From Bacteroidota bacterium (GTDB taxonomy: Bacteria; Bacteroidota; Bacteroidia; Chitinophagales; Chitinophagaceae): DNA of 64,000 nucleotides. The stretch is from contig JAEWJK010000015.1 of assembly GCA_023386555.1 (NCBI GenBank), forward strand, positions 1 through 64,000, given 5' to 3'. Each line of letters starts with the position of its first letter. The stretch's first letter is position 1. The notes beneath the pieces are model-generated. The model saw nothing but the letters and a program-made list of their open reading frames with translations. It did not search any database and was not told where the DNA came from. A program made the translations under genes and the position numbers. Positions 1 to 7,068 of this stretch are shown one piece after another.

Positions 1-66
1 TACAGCAATTTTGAGCGAGGCATCATAAGTATCAAGACGCCCTCTCTGCTTTTCGGGAATTGTCAT
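1..66 (-). CDS. 5' end of an IS-like ORF (transposase-type N-terminus), cut by the window edge
   Basis: An open minus-strand frame runs to the window edge without a stop. From the ATG at 66 it reads MTIPEKQRGRLDTYDASLKI and continues. The basic start followed by a YDxxLKIAV block resembles the first helix of Bacteroidota IS transposases with an N-terminal helix-turn-helix, but only about 22 residues are visible, so this is a weak family call. The ATG overlaps the stop of the upstream 42-codon ORF as ATGA, typical of translational coupling. An in-frame ATG at 90 is preceded directly by TAA and is the alternative start. The gene continues to the left of the window. Confidence 0.4.
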   Translation of the reverse strand, partial: MTIPEKQRGRLDTYDASLKIAV

Positions 67-191
67 AATAGATAATTCAAGTTTACACATTTAGTTCGAA
101 TGTGTAAAGCGATTTCAGGACGAGACATTTTGATATGTACGAATCGTGCATGGGCGGCCTGGTTTTGGAAAGTTTCTAAAAAAGTTTCCAT
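63..191 (-). CDS. Small 42-residue ORF coupled to the IS-like ORF
   Basis: The frame starts METFLETFQNQAAHARFVHI and ends at a TGA that overlaps the next ATG (ATGA, 63-66). The same frame is open upstream to a TAA just before position 234, so the true start could lie further upstream at a non-ATG codon. The sequence is moderately basic and has no signal peptide or membrane segment. A short ORF overlapping a transposase-like ORF is a common IS arrangement, which is the main reason to list it. No family is recognised. An alternative is that it is a chance frame in the leader of the downstream gene. Confidence 0.35.
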   Translation of the reverse strand: METFLETFQNQAAHARFVHIKMSRPEIALHIRTKCVNLNYLL

Positions 192-342
192 AGAATGTGG
201 GTAGCTCCCCTGAATTTCTATTGTAATAGATTCAGATACTTAGGGTTACGAATTGACGGCATGAACGTTTAAAAAGCACCCGATATTTAATATTATTAAT
301 AATTTTTATGTGATGCAGTGGTTTTAATAGGAAAACTGCAGT

Positions 343-372
343 GTATCGAGGTTGTATCGAGGTTGTGTCGAA
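343..372. repeat. Short tandem repeat, 11-base unit
   Basis: Two exact copies of GTATCGAGGTT (343-353 and 354-364) are followed by a partial third copy, GTGTCGAA. The array lies in the roughly 270-base stretch (about 235-500) between the IS-like ORFs and the 3' end of the FAD oxidase gene. Apart from this array and a palindrome at 428-448 I see no gene in that stretch. Confidence 0.6.
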
Positions 373-427
373 GTCTGACCGTAGTAGGATTGGTATTGGG
401 TAGGCTGGCAGAAACATTCCTCTCCCT

Positions 428-448
428 TTGTTGATCGCTGACCAATAA
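428..448. repeat. TTGATC-GCT-GACCAA palindrome
   Basis: The arms TTGATC and GACCAA surround a GCT loop with one wobble pair. A near copy, TGGTC-GCT-GACCA, lies at 34886-34906, and related TTGGTG hairpins lie at 5246-5260 and 5285-5306. All four sit between genes. The copy here is about 50 bases beyond the stop of the FAD oxidase gene, which reads leftwards, so a role at transcript ends is possible. Confidence 0.5.
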
Positions 449-500
449 AAGTACAGGTCATGGCGAGTAGCGAAGCAATGGCTTAAAAAAAAACAAACAA

Positions 501-1892
501 TCAGCCCTCTTTATAATATTTATCCCACATCTTATTCCTGAACTTATTTGTCGGGTCCATTCTCTTCTTCAATAAAAAGAAAGAGTGTGCATTAGGATAA
601 GCCCTTTCAAACTGTGCTTCCGTTGCATGCAACTGGTAGGGCAGGTAATAGGTACCCTTACAACGTAATGCAGCATTGATCAGTTCTCTCGTCCATACAC
701 CCACTTTTTCTTTATCCTTTGCAGTAGTGCCTTGTGTGTAATAGAGTACAAAGGCATACACTTCAGTTCTTGCCCAGGCCAGCAATGAACCGGGATCTTT
801 CTTTGCATGACGAATAGAAATATTGATCATGTTCACATCATGTTTCTTCAGTATTGATGCCAGTTGAGGATAGAAACTACTAAAGCTATCTACCGGTACA
901 AAATACTCCTGCAAAACGTAGGTACTTTTTAACCTGCTCTTGGGCTCCAGTTCCCTTGCATCGTGACTGGCTTCATAATTCCGCCAATAAACAGGATTTG
1001 TTTTATACGTTACCGGGTCAATTACATGTTCACGCAACCATTTACCTGCTTTACCTTTCGCCAGTTTAAAACCTGCACGATTGGCTGCATAAGATTTATC
1101 CAGAGGCCGTAAGCGTTCTTTTTCAGTAACCGGTTTTTTTGTTTGCACAAATGATATGGCCCGGACTTTATCATACTTTGGTGGGTATATATTGGCATTG
1201 TGAAATACTACGTTCGTGTTGTTACGAATTTGTTTCATGAACCACTTATGATAATCTCTTATCGGCATCACCTCATCCTGCCTTTCCACTTTGCTGTTAT
1301 CAGTTAGTTGCAAAGTGCATTCTGTTATTACACCCAGGCCACCATAGCCACCGATGATGCCGTAGAACAGGTCTGCATTGGTCGAGGGAGAAGCAGTTAC
1401 CACTTCACCATTTGCCAGTACAACCTGTACACTCAATACACTTAAAATAAGCGGACCCTGGCCAATATACCTGCCATGTACATTTACGCTGAGGCTGCCA
1501 CCCACTGTAAAATCTGCATAGCTCTGCATAATGCTCACCGAGAGATCATGTTTATCTATATACTCCAGCAACTGCCTCCATGTAATACCTGCCTGTACCG
1601 TTACCTGTTTAGTAGCTGCTGAAAAAGCAAGCACTTTATTAAACTTCCGCATGTCGATGTGTACAGACTGCTCTGTAGCGATTTGTCCACCCATGCTATG
1701 CCTGCTGCCACCGATAGATATAATGCTGGCTCGCTTTACTGCATTCACAACTTCTTCGGTAGTAGTGGGAGTGACCACTGCAGCCACTTCAATAGGATTC
1801 AGCTGGCTAATATCATTTACAACAACAGAAGTGTTTTGTGCAAATGAGCTGACAGATACCGCCACTACAATAAGCAATAGCCATCTTCGCAT
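501..1892 (-). CDS. Secreted FAD-binding oxidoreductase (VAO/PCMH type)
   Basis: The product has 463 residues. Residues 1-19 are a Sec signal peptide (hydrophobic run, SSFAQ cleavage region). The FAD_binding_4 domain follows, with GGSRHSMGGQ at 61-70; the His in this position carries covalent FAD in sugar-lactone oxidases, so H65 may be flavinylated. TVGGSLSVNVHG at 129-140 and GGYGGLGVI further on are other parts of the FAD cradle. The family oxidises alcohols or sugar lactones with oxygen or another acceptor; the substrate cannot be read from the sequence. Export through Sec would place the enzyme in the periplasm or outside. It is a single gene, with the vsr stub divergent upstream. Confidence 0.8.
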   Translation of the reverse strand: MRRWLLLIVVAVSVSSFAQNTSVVVNDISQLNPIEVAAVVTPTTTEEVVNAVKRASIISIGGSRHSMGGQIATEQSVHIDMRKFNKVLAFSAATKQVTVQAGITWRQLLEYIDKHDLSVSIMQSYADFTVGGSLSVNVHGRYIGQGPLILSVLSVQVVLANGEVVTASPSTNADLFYGIIGGYGGLGVITECTLQLTDNSKVERQDEVMPIRDYHKWFMKQIRNNTNVVFHNANIYPPKYDKVRAISFVQTKKPVTEKERLRPLDKSYAANRAGFKLAKGKAGKWLREHVIDPVTYKTNPVYWRNYEASHDARELEPKSRLKSTYVLQEYFVPVDSFSSFYPQLASILKKHDVNMINISIRHAKKDPGSLLAWARTEVYAFVLYYTQGTTAKDKEKVGVWTRELINAALRCKGTYYLPYQLHATEAQFERAYPNAHSFFLLKKRMDPTNKFRNKMWDKYYKEG

Positions 1893-1991
1893 GTAGGAGT
1901 TTTAATTACAAGATAATTATTGTTGTTGATGGTATTGTACTTTGAACAGGTATATAGCCAACCATAGCATTCTTTTTGTTTATCCAATCAT

Positions 1992-2093
1992 ATGGCAGAC
2001 GTACACAGCAAAGCAACCCGCAGCTACAACATGAGCCGCATCAAAGGCAAAGACACAAAGCCGGAGATGCTATTAACATCTTATCCAACGTGA
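1992..2093 (+). pseudogene. vsr: vsr stub: N-terminus of very-short-patch-repair endonuclease
   Basis: An ATG at 1992 opens a 33-codon frame starting MADVHSKATRSYNMSRIKGK, followed by DTKPEMLL. This is the highly conserved N-terminus of Vsr (usually S-x-x-x-R-S-x-N-M-x-x-I-x-x-K-x-T-x-P-E). Homology ends after about 27 residues and a TGA follows at 2091-2093. The catalytic core, normally more than 100 further residues, is absent. Vsr nicks T:G mismatches produced by deamination of 5-methylcytosine, and its gene usually lies beside a C5-methyltransferase gene, as here. The stub lies 45 bases before the methyltransferase, so the deletion spared that gene. Confidence 0.8.
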
Positions 2094-2138
2094 CTTAAAA
2101 GCCACAGGATTTTATTGTGAGATAGATACGTTTGCTAC

Positions 2139-3023
2139 ATGTATAATCCAACAGCAAAAGGTTATTTCTCAGGATGTGGTGGAATGGAATTAGGAATGAT
2201 GCAAGCAGGAGTGAATGTAATCCAATCATTAGACTTGGATGTTGAGGCTACAAGATGCATGGAAATGAATGCACATTATTTTGCTCACCCTATTTTGAAT
2301 GTTGATATAAAAGATAAAACTGTATTAGAGCAACCAAAGACCGACATTATTGTTGGAACATATCCTTGCACTAAATACTCAACTATTGCAGATATACATG
2401 GAACAAGAACCGGAGATGATCTATTCTTACACTTCTTTAGACATATAGCCATTGAGCAACCAGAAATGTATGTAGTAGAAAATGTGCCGGGGATGAAAAA
2501 GTTTAAAGTAGTAATGGAAGCAATGACAAAGCTGCCATATTATTACGTTCATGTATTTTGCCCGATAGATGCTGCGATATGGTTACCTCAAAGAAGAAAG
2601 CGATTGATTCTTGTTGGAACAAGAAAGCAATGCAACATCAACGAACCGATTGTTTCTAATAGAAGGTTATTGAAAGATATTATTGAGAAGAATCCAATAG
2701 TTGAGATGCCAGAATATGTTCTTAGCCGAATCAACGGAAAATATAGAGATAAACCTATCATCGTTGATCCAACCGATTCAAATGCCTTAGCGCCAACTTG
2801 CGTTGCTCATTATGCAAAAGACTTAGGAACACGATTAGTGAAAGATAAAAAAGCAAAGCATGGTGTAAGGCCATTTTCTATAAGAGAATATGCAAGATTG
2901 CAAGGTTTTCCAGATGATTTTATTTTTGAGAATAAACGTAGTTCTTACAAGCTAATTGGTAACGCTGTTCCTATTGATATGGGTAGGTGGGTTGGAGAAG
3001 TTGCTATGAAGTATTTTAATTAA
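2139..3023 (+). CDS. DNA (cytosine-5-)-methyltransferase
   Basis: The product has 294 residues with the C5-methyltransferase motifs in order: motif I FSGCGG (10-15), catalytic Pro-Cys in TYPCTKYS (C77), motif VI ENV (114-116), motif VIII QRRKR (151-155) and motif X GNAVP (about 274-278). It transfers a methyl group from S-adenosylmethionine to C5 of cytosine in a short DNA site; the small target-recognition part lies about 165-235. The length fits short phage- or plasmid-like enzymes. The start at 2139 lies shortly after an in-frame TGA, so it cannot be much longer. It lies behind the vsr stub and ends 12 bases from the convergent nuclease-helicase gene, suggesting a restriction or defence pair. 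Confidence 0.9.
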   Translation: MYNPTAKGYFSGCGGMELGMMQAGVNVIQSLDLDVEATRCMEMNAHYFAHPILNVDIKDKTVLEQPKTDIIVGTYPCTKYSTIADIHGTRTGDDLFLHFFRHIAIEQPEMYVVENVPGMKKFKVVMEAMTKLPYYYVHVFCPIDAAIWLPQRRKRLILVGTRKQCNINEPIVSNRRLLKDIIEKNPIVEMPEYVLSRINGKYRDKPIIVDPTDSNALAPTCVAHYAKDLGTRLVKDKKAKHGVRPFSIREYARLQGFPDDFIFENKRSSYKLIGNAVPIDMGRWVGEVAMKYFN

Positions 3024-3035
3024 ATAACAGGGATA

Positions 3036-5012
3036 TTAAAGAACAGGGATACCTATACTTTTCAAATAATCAAAAGTGCCATCGTAATATTCTGCCTTCC
3101 TTGTATGATCTTCGTTATTGCCCTCTGGAACAACTATTATCATGCCTTGCCTTGCTCTAGTTAACAATACCCTATATGCATTTACCAGATATTTCTTCCT
3201 TTCTTGATTGTGTATATTTTGCCATTTGCTTCCTTTAAAAGCAAATGTTTTCCAGCCGTCGGTAGAATATCGCAAATCACCATCCCATGTTACACATGCC
3301 CAATCAAGTTCTAATCCTTGGACTTGGAATTCAGTTGCTACATCTTCCATGAAGAATGATGATCGTATATCATCTTTCCCATCAAGAAACCAATGAACAG
3401 GGTCAATAGGAGATTTAACATCAATTGCAAACGGTTTAAGTCTTTGTGCTTGGGAAGAAACTATTAATCCATATCGTTCACTTCCTCTAGCTTTTTCTTT
3501 TAACCATCGTTTAGCAATGCCTAAATCTCGAGTCAGGATGATAGGGTAGTTTAGTAGAGATTCTTTAAACACCTTCTGTGCCTCATTACCGTTTAATTCT
3601 AATAATAGTTTTATAAACCTCGAAACATTTTCAGCCCTGAAAGAGCGCATTGAAACATTGAGATGCAAGTTTGGATCAAAGACAATTTTAGTTTTCGATT
3701 TTAGCCGAGTGATAGAATCACCTGCCGAATACTCTGAGTCGGTTAGATTGGAAGAAATAGCCACTTCCCAATTTGTAAAGGTTTTATGAATAGCATTTAA
3801 CCATTCTGAGATTCCCGCTTCCCCGGTGTTTATTTCTTGTCCTCCTCCTACTAGACAAACAATTACAGCCCAATCTTTATGGCGATCTAAACAGGAAATT
3901 AGAAATTCCGGTTCAGATAAGCTGAAGTCTGCTAAACCCTTCTTTTGTTTCATGAACTTTATTGTCTGATCAGTATTCCAAGCTCTTTGGGCTTCATCAA
4001 AAATTGCTACATGTTCATAGGGAGGTGTTTGGTCTTTAATACAAGCATCTCTATAATGATGTATTATTTGAATGAATTTCTTTACTACTTGTTTGGCTTC
4101 CTTTTTTGTTATCCTATTCTTTGATTGCAGATGTTTAGCAACTTTGTCTCTTGCCAACGCTTCATGTAAAATAGATACCAGTGGTCCGTTGCCAGATAGA
4201 TAAACTGCTCTATCTTCTTTCGAATCTCCCGAAGGATTTGTAGCGACTCGTAATCCAACTAGAGTTTTTCCTGCTCCAGGAACTCCTGTTACAAAACAGA
4301 TAACTTTTTTATTGTAAGTTTTCGCATAATCTATAAGCCTTTTTATAGAGTAAGTTGTATCTCTTAAATTTTTTGCTGCAGCATCACTTCTTGTTATTGC
4401 TTCTACAGAATGATTATTAAATAATGCGATAGCTGCTTCTATTATAGTAGGTGTAGGTAAGTAGCTTCCTTTATCGAAAACAGCTTCATCAACTAACGGA
4501 GAGTCAACAGAGAATTTTATCACTTGAGCAATTACTTCTCTAAGATTAGCTTGAGTTGCAGTAATGGGTAATAATAAGTTGTCAAGATGTGATGTTGTCT
4601 GAATGATTAAAGGTTGTTCTGCTGCCAAGGTAGCAACTAAAATAGGAGCTACTAATGCTTTGTGACTTGGTTGGTGAAAGTGTTTCAAATCAAGTGCATA
4701 ATCCCATACCTGTTCAATTTGGTAAGAATGGAACTTGCTTTCTCCAACCTTGAATTCTACCACAAAAACCACATTTTCAATCAGTAAAATAACATCTACT
4801 CGTTTGCCCATCCTTGGAATAGAGAATTCAAAAAAAATAGTTCCCTTATAGTATTGAATGGTTTGTTTTAGAAATTCAATTTGTTCAACCCAAGATTTGT
4901 TCTGATTCCTGGTTGAATCAAATTGATCGGAACGGGAAATTGTTCCAATAATTTCATTAGTTGGTTTACCTAAAAAAGAAGTAATGGAATCTTTATAATA
5001 ATAGTTTAGCAT
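3036..5012 (-). CDS. PD-(D/E)XK nuclease - DUF2075 (Schlafen-type) helicase fusion, putative defence protein
   Basis: The product has 658 residues. An N-terminal PD-(D/E)XK-like nuclease shows GKRVDV (D73), then VEFKVG (E86 and K88), then a Q/Y-rich helix (98-110). A DUF2075/PF09848 helicase follows: Walker A GVPGAGKT (243-250), Walker B FDEAQ (338-342), VGGGQEI (388-394) and a C-terminal LLTRARQG block typical of SF1 motif VI. Such proteins occur in defence islands and are thought to use ATP to move on DNA or RNA and cut it. The gene is convergent with the C5-methyltransferase, leaving 12 bases between stops. A restriction role is inferred; a stand-alone anti-phage nuclease-helicase is equally possible. 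Confidence 0.75.
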   Translation of the reverse strand: MLNYYYKDSITSFLGKPTNEIIGTISRSDQFDSTRNQNKSWVEQIEFLKQTIQYYKGTIFFEFSIPRMGKRVDVILLIENVVFVVEFKVGESKFHSYQIEQVWDYALDLKHFHQPSHKALVAPILVATLAAEQPLIIQTTSHLDNLLLPITATQANLREVIAQVIKFSVDSPLVDEAVFDKGSYLPTPTIIEAAIALFNNHSVEAITRSDAAAKNLRDTTYSIKRLIDYAKTYNKKVICFVTGVPGAGKTLVGLRVATNPSGDSKEDRAVYLSGNGPLVSILHEALARDKVAKHLQSKNRITKKEAKQVVKKFIQIIHHYRDACIKDQTPPYEHVAIFDEAQRAWNTDQTIKFMKQKKGLADFSLSEPEFLISCLDRHKDWAVIVCLVGGGQEINTGEAGISEWLNAIHKTFTNWEVAISSNLTDSEYSAGDSITRLKSKTKIVFDPNLHLNVSMRSFRAENVSRFIKLLLELNGNEAQKVFKESLLNYPIILTRDLGIAKRWLKEKARGSERYGLIVSSQAQRLKPFAIDVKSPIDPVHWFLDGKDDIRSSFFMEDVATEFQVQGLELDWACVTWDGDLRYSTDGWKTFAFKGSKWQNIHNQERKKYLVNAYRVLLTRARQGMIIVVPEGNNEDHTRKAEYYDGTFDYLKSIGIPVL

Positions 5013-5336
5013 GGGGTACTAAAATAAAGATAAGCAAACTACTAACGGATTCAATTTCCATGTTTTGGATTGAGCCTGTGCAGTGGTTCACCTCTCCACG
5101 AACGAAGCTTCTCTTTAACCCACTTCAAGAATCAGTACTTCAAATTTCTCTAGTCGTCCTTCTACATGCCAACGGCCCTTATGAACTGAACAGAACATTC
5201 CAGGTAGATCGTTATACACCTCCTATGTTCATTTTAATTTATCGGTTGGTGTCGCACCAAAAGAAAAAAACTGATGTCATTTAGTGGTTGGTGAAGACAC
5301 CAACCATTAGGGTAAGTCTGCACTGGTTAAGTATAA
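5013..5336. other. Degenerate intergenic stretch with a short reading-frame remnant
   Basis: No intact gene is seen. On the minus strand a frame ending at a TAA (5115-5117) is open from about 5230 and carries VHKGRWHVEGRLEKFEVLIL, which looks protein-like but matches no family I recognise; an AGGAGGTG lies near its upstream end. The rest holds the two palindromes at 5246-5260 and 5285-5306. Together with the response-regulator relic next door it looks like decayed accessory DNA. Confidence 0.35.
5246..5306. repeat. Two TTGGTG...CACCAA palindromes
   Basis: The first is TTGGTG-TCG-CACCAA (5246-5260). The second is TGGTTGGTG-AAGA-CACCAACCA (5285-5306), a perfect 9-bp stem with a 4-base loop. 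They lie 25 bases apart and share the TTGGTG arm, like the related palindromes at 428-448 and 34886-34906. Neither is followed by a clear T-tract on either strand, so they do not look like simple terminators. Confidence 0.6.
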
Positions 5337-5499
5337 TTATGCAATGGACGTAATACGGAGAAACTCACTAGCTATTTCCAGGCTTTCTTTAAAGCTATTA
5401 GGTTTAGTGATGTATGCATAAGCACCCATCTGCATGCACACTTCTTTTTCAATAATATTTACAGAGCCCGCCAAAAACAAAACAGAAAAGCCACCCTAT
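5337..5499 (-). pseudogene. Response-regulator receiver domain, C-terminal relic
   Basis: The minus-strand frame contains SVLFLAGS, then MGAYAYITKPNSFKESLEIA, and ends at TAA (5337-5339). This matches the last third of a receiver domain: the beta-4 strand with its Ser/Thr switch, the GAYAYITKP block with the conserved Lys-Pro, and the final helix. The first two thirds, including the phospho-accepting Asp, are missing; the frame meets a TAG about two codons before the visible homology. The break coincides with the hairpin at 5489-5510. No start codon lies upstream, so it is a 5'-deleted relic. Confidence 0.65.
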
Positions 5500-5510
5500 A
5501 CAGGATGGCT
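5489..5510 (-). terminator. Hairpin, probable intrinsic terminator on the minus strand
   Basis: Read on the minus strand, AGCCATCCT pairs with AGGGTGGCT (one U-G pair) around a four-base loop and is followed by TTTTCTGTTTTGTTTTT. It lies at the broken 5' edge of the response-regulator relic, so the gene it once served is gone or lies elsewhere. Confidence 0.5.
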
Positions 5511-5602
5511 TCCTTTTTCAAACCTTAATGCCGTTCTGCCGAAGGCATAGGTCAGTTAAGAATATTTTTATAAATAATGTGCCAAATTGCTGCCGGAGGT
5601 TA

Positions 5603-5633
5603 TTGACTAATAAGACTTTAATTTCTACCTTTC
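5603..5633 (+). promoter_or_regulatory. Promoter of the Crp/Fnr gene
   Basis: TTG (5603-5605) lies 20 bases before TACCTTTC (5626-5633), close to the Bacteroidota -33 TTG / -7 TAnnTTTG pattern. The ATG at 5639 is only 5 bases further, so the transcript would be almost leaderless. This supports the 5639 start over the in-frame ATG at 5528. Confidence 0.5.
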
Positions 5634-5638
5634 ATTTT

Positions 5639-6223
5639 ATGTATGAACTTTTTCTACAAAAATTAAAAGATTCGGTAGGCTTAACAGCAGAAGAGCAGCA
5701 ATTAATCAAAAATTATTTTACCCCGAAAAAACTTAGGAAGAAACAATACCTTTTGCAGGAAGGTGATGCCTGTAAGTTCATTGCATTTGTAGAAAAAGGT
5801 GCATTGCGTTTATTTTCTGTTGATGAAAAAGGAAGTGAACACATTCTTCAATTTGCCATGGAGGGATGGCATATATCTGACCTGTATAGCTTTCTTACCG
5901 GTGAGCCTTCTACCTATAATATTGAAGCACTGGAAGATTGTGAACTGATACTGATAAACAAACAGGCACATGAGGAAATGTTAGATAAATTTCCTAAGTA
6001 TGAAAGGTATATCCGCTTGCAAATAACGAATGCTTATATCGCTATGCAAAGAAGGCTCACTTCTGTAATAAGCTTGCCCTTAGATGAAAGATATACTTTG
6101 CTGAATAACGATTACCCACAGATCGTTCAACGTGTACCACAACATATGATTGCTTCTTATATGGGGTTAACACCAGAAACCCTGAGCCGGGTGAGAAGAA
6201 AAATATCAGAATCGAAGAAGTAA
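5639..6223 (+). CDS. Crp/Fnr-family transcription regulator
   Basis: The product has 194 residues: an N-terminal cyclic-nucleotide-binding-type beta-barrel (about 20-130, with LLQEGDACKFIAFVEKGALR) and a C-terminal helix-turn-helix (about 165-190, ASYMGLTPETLSRVRRK). The in-frame ATG at 5528 would add 37 unlikely residues; 5639 is chosen because the barrel fold begins normally and a promoter lies just before it. Only two Cys are present and not in an Fnr iron-sulphur arrangement, so direct oxygen sensing by a cluster is unlikely. A perfect Fnr/Crp-type operator (6286-6299) lies between this gene and the redox operon at 6374, which it probably controls. Confidence 0.88.
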   Translation: MYELFLQKLKDSVGLTAEEQQLIKNYFTPKKLRKKQYLLQEGDACKFIAFVEKGALRLFSVDEKGSEHILQFAMEGWHISDLYSFLTGEPSTYNIEALEDCELILINKQAHEEMLDKFPKYERYIRLQITNAYIAMQRRLTSVISLPLDERYTLLNNDYPQIVQRVPQHMIASYMGLTPETLSRVRRKISESKK

Positions 6224-6285
6224 GCTTTCTAATTTCAATTCTAATAGTATTCAAAGGATAGCTGGTTTAGGCTTACCTATTTCTC

Positions 6286-6299
6286 TTGATCTAAATCAA
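6286..6299. promoter_or_regulatory. FNR/CRP-type operator TTGATCTAAATCAA
   Basis: This is a perfect TTGAT-N4-ATCAA dyad, the consensus half-site pair of Fnr-class regulators. Its centre is about 60-65 bases upstream of the start expected from the TAGCTTTG box at 6346-6353, a usual position for activation. The adjacent Crp/Fnr gene is the obvious candidate to bind it. Confidence 0.75.
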
Positions 6300-6345
6300 G
6301 ACCATTTCTTGCTCTAACGCAATGGAACCAGGCATGTGCTGATGG

Positions 6346-6353
6346 TAGCTTTG
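6346..6353 (+). promoter_or_regulatory. Promoter -7 box of the redox operon
   Basis: TAGCTTTG matches TAnnTTTG in all fixed positions and lies 20 bases before the ATG at 6374. No good -33 element is seen, as expected for a promoter that depends on an activator bound at 6286-6299. Confidence 0.55.
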
Positions 6354-6373
6354 CATTATTAATTCAAACAAAG

Positions 6374-7036
6374 ATGCAAACGAAACAAACCATATCAATT
6401 ATAGGAGCCACCGGTAATATGGGCTCTGCCATTGCAAAAAGCCTGGTCAAAGGAAATTATCGTTTACTATTAAAAGCAAACTCAGCCGATAAACTGGATG
6501 AGCTGGTAAAAGATATTCAACAAATTAATCCTGCAGCCGATGTAGAAGCAATGGCTTGTCCGAAAGATGCAGGCTGGGAAGCCGATATCATTATTCTTGC
6601 TGTTCCATACCAGGCCGAAAAAGAGATAGCCCAAAAGATAAAAGAAGTAGCTAACCAGAAGATTGTTATCAGCATTGCTAATCCACTAAATGAAACATAT
6701 GATGGTTTGGTGACAAGTGAGGATACAAGTGCTGCTGAAGAATTACAAAAGTTATTACCTAATTCAAAAGTGGTAAAAGCATTCAACACCAGTTTCGCTG
6801 CCAACTTCAACACTCCTGTGATAGATGGTAAGCAAGCTGATGCCTTTGTTGCAGGTAATGATAGAGAAGCGGTATCAACAGTATCAGAGTTAGTGAGCAC
6901 AGCAGGGTTCAGGCCGATTGATGCCGGAAATTTAAAAGTGAGCCGAACACTGGAGAACATGCAGTTGTTATTAATTCAGCTTGGCATAAAATATAATTAC
7001 AACTGGCTGGCCGGTTGGAAACTTTTACATAACTAA
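6374..7036 (+). CDS. NADPH-dependent F420-reductase-like oxidoreductase
   Basis: The product has 220 residues with an N-terminal Rossmann fold, GATGNMGSA at 11-19, an IIILAVPY strand and KVVKAFNTSFAANF, the block typical of the F420_oxidored/NADP-binding family (PF03807). In Bacteroidota without F420 such proteins probably act on another substrate with NADP(H). The protein is cytoplasmic; no signal peptide is seen. It is the first gene of the cluster running to 9111, 32 bases before the yceI-like gene. The TAGCTTTG box and operator upstream put the operon under likely Crp/Fnr control. The exact reaction cannot be stated. Confidence 0.75.
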   Translation: MQTKQTISIIGATGNMGSAIAKSLVKGNYRLLLKANSADKLDELVKDIQQINPAADVEAMACPKDAGWEADIIILAVPYQAEKEIAQKIKEVANQKIVISIANPLNETYDGLVTSEDTSAAEELQKLLPNSKVVKAFNTSFAANFNTPVIDGKQADAFVAGNDREAVSTVSELVSTAGFRPIDAGNLKVSRTLENMQLLLIQLGIKYNYNWLAGWKLLHN

Positions 7037-7068
7037 TATTCAAAATCACACAACAAAAATTAAGAAAG

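Noticed and set aside
232..417. 61-codon minus-strand ORF starting MFLPAYPIPILLRSD
   Set aside because: Composition is not protein-like, it spans the tandem repeat at 343-372, and no conserved motif or start signal is seen.
3026..3051. Direct repeat AACAGGGATA at 3026-3035 and 3042-3051
   Set aside because: Only two copies of ten bases at the convergent gene ends; may be chance, although it could mark a small duplication.
5060..5284. 74-codon plus-strand ORF
   Set aside because: It runs through palindromes and lies antisense to the more protein-like remnant; no motif.
5528..5638. N-terminal extension of the Crp/Fnr gene
   Set aside because: Cys/Arg-rich sequence unlike the family, and it lies upstream of a good promoter at 5603-5633.
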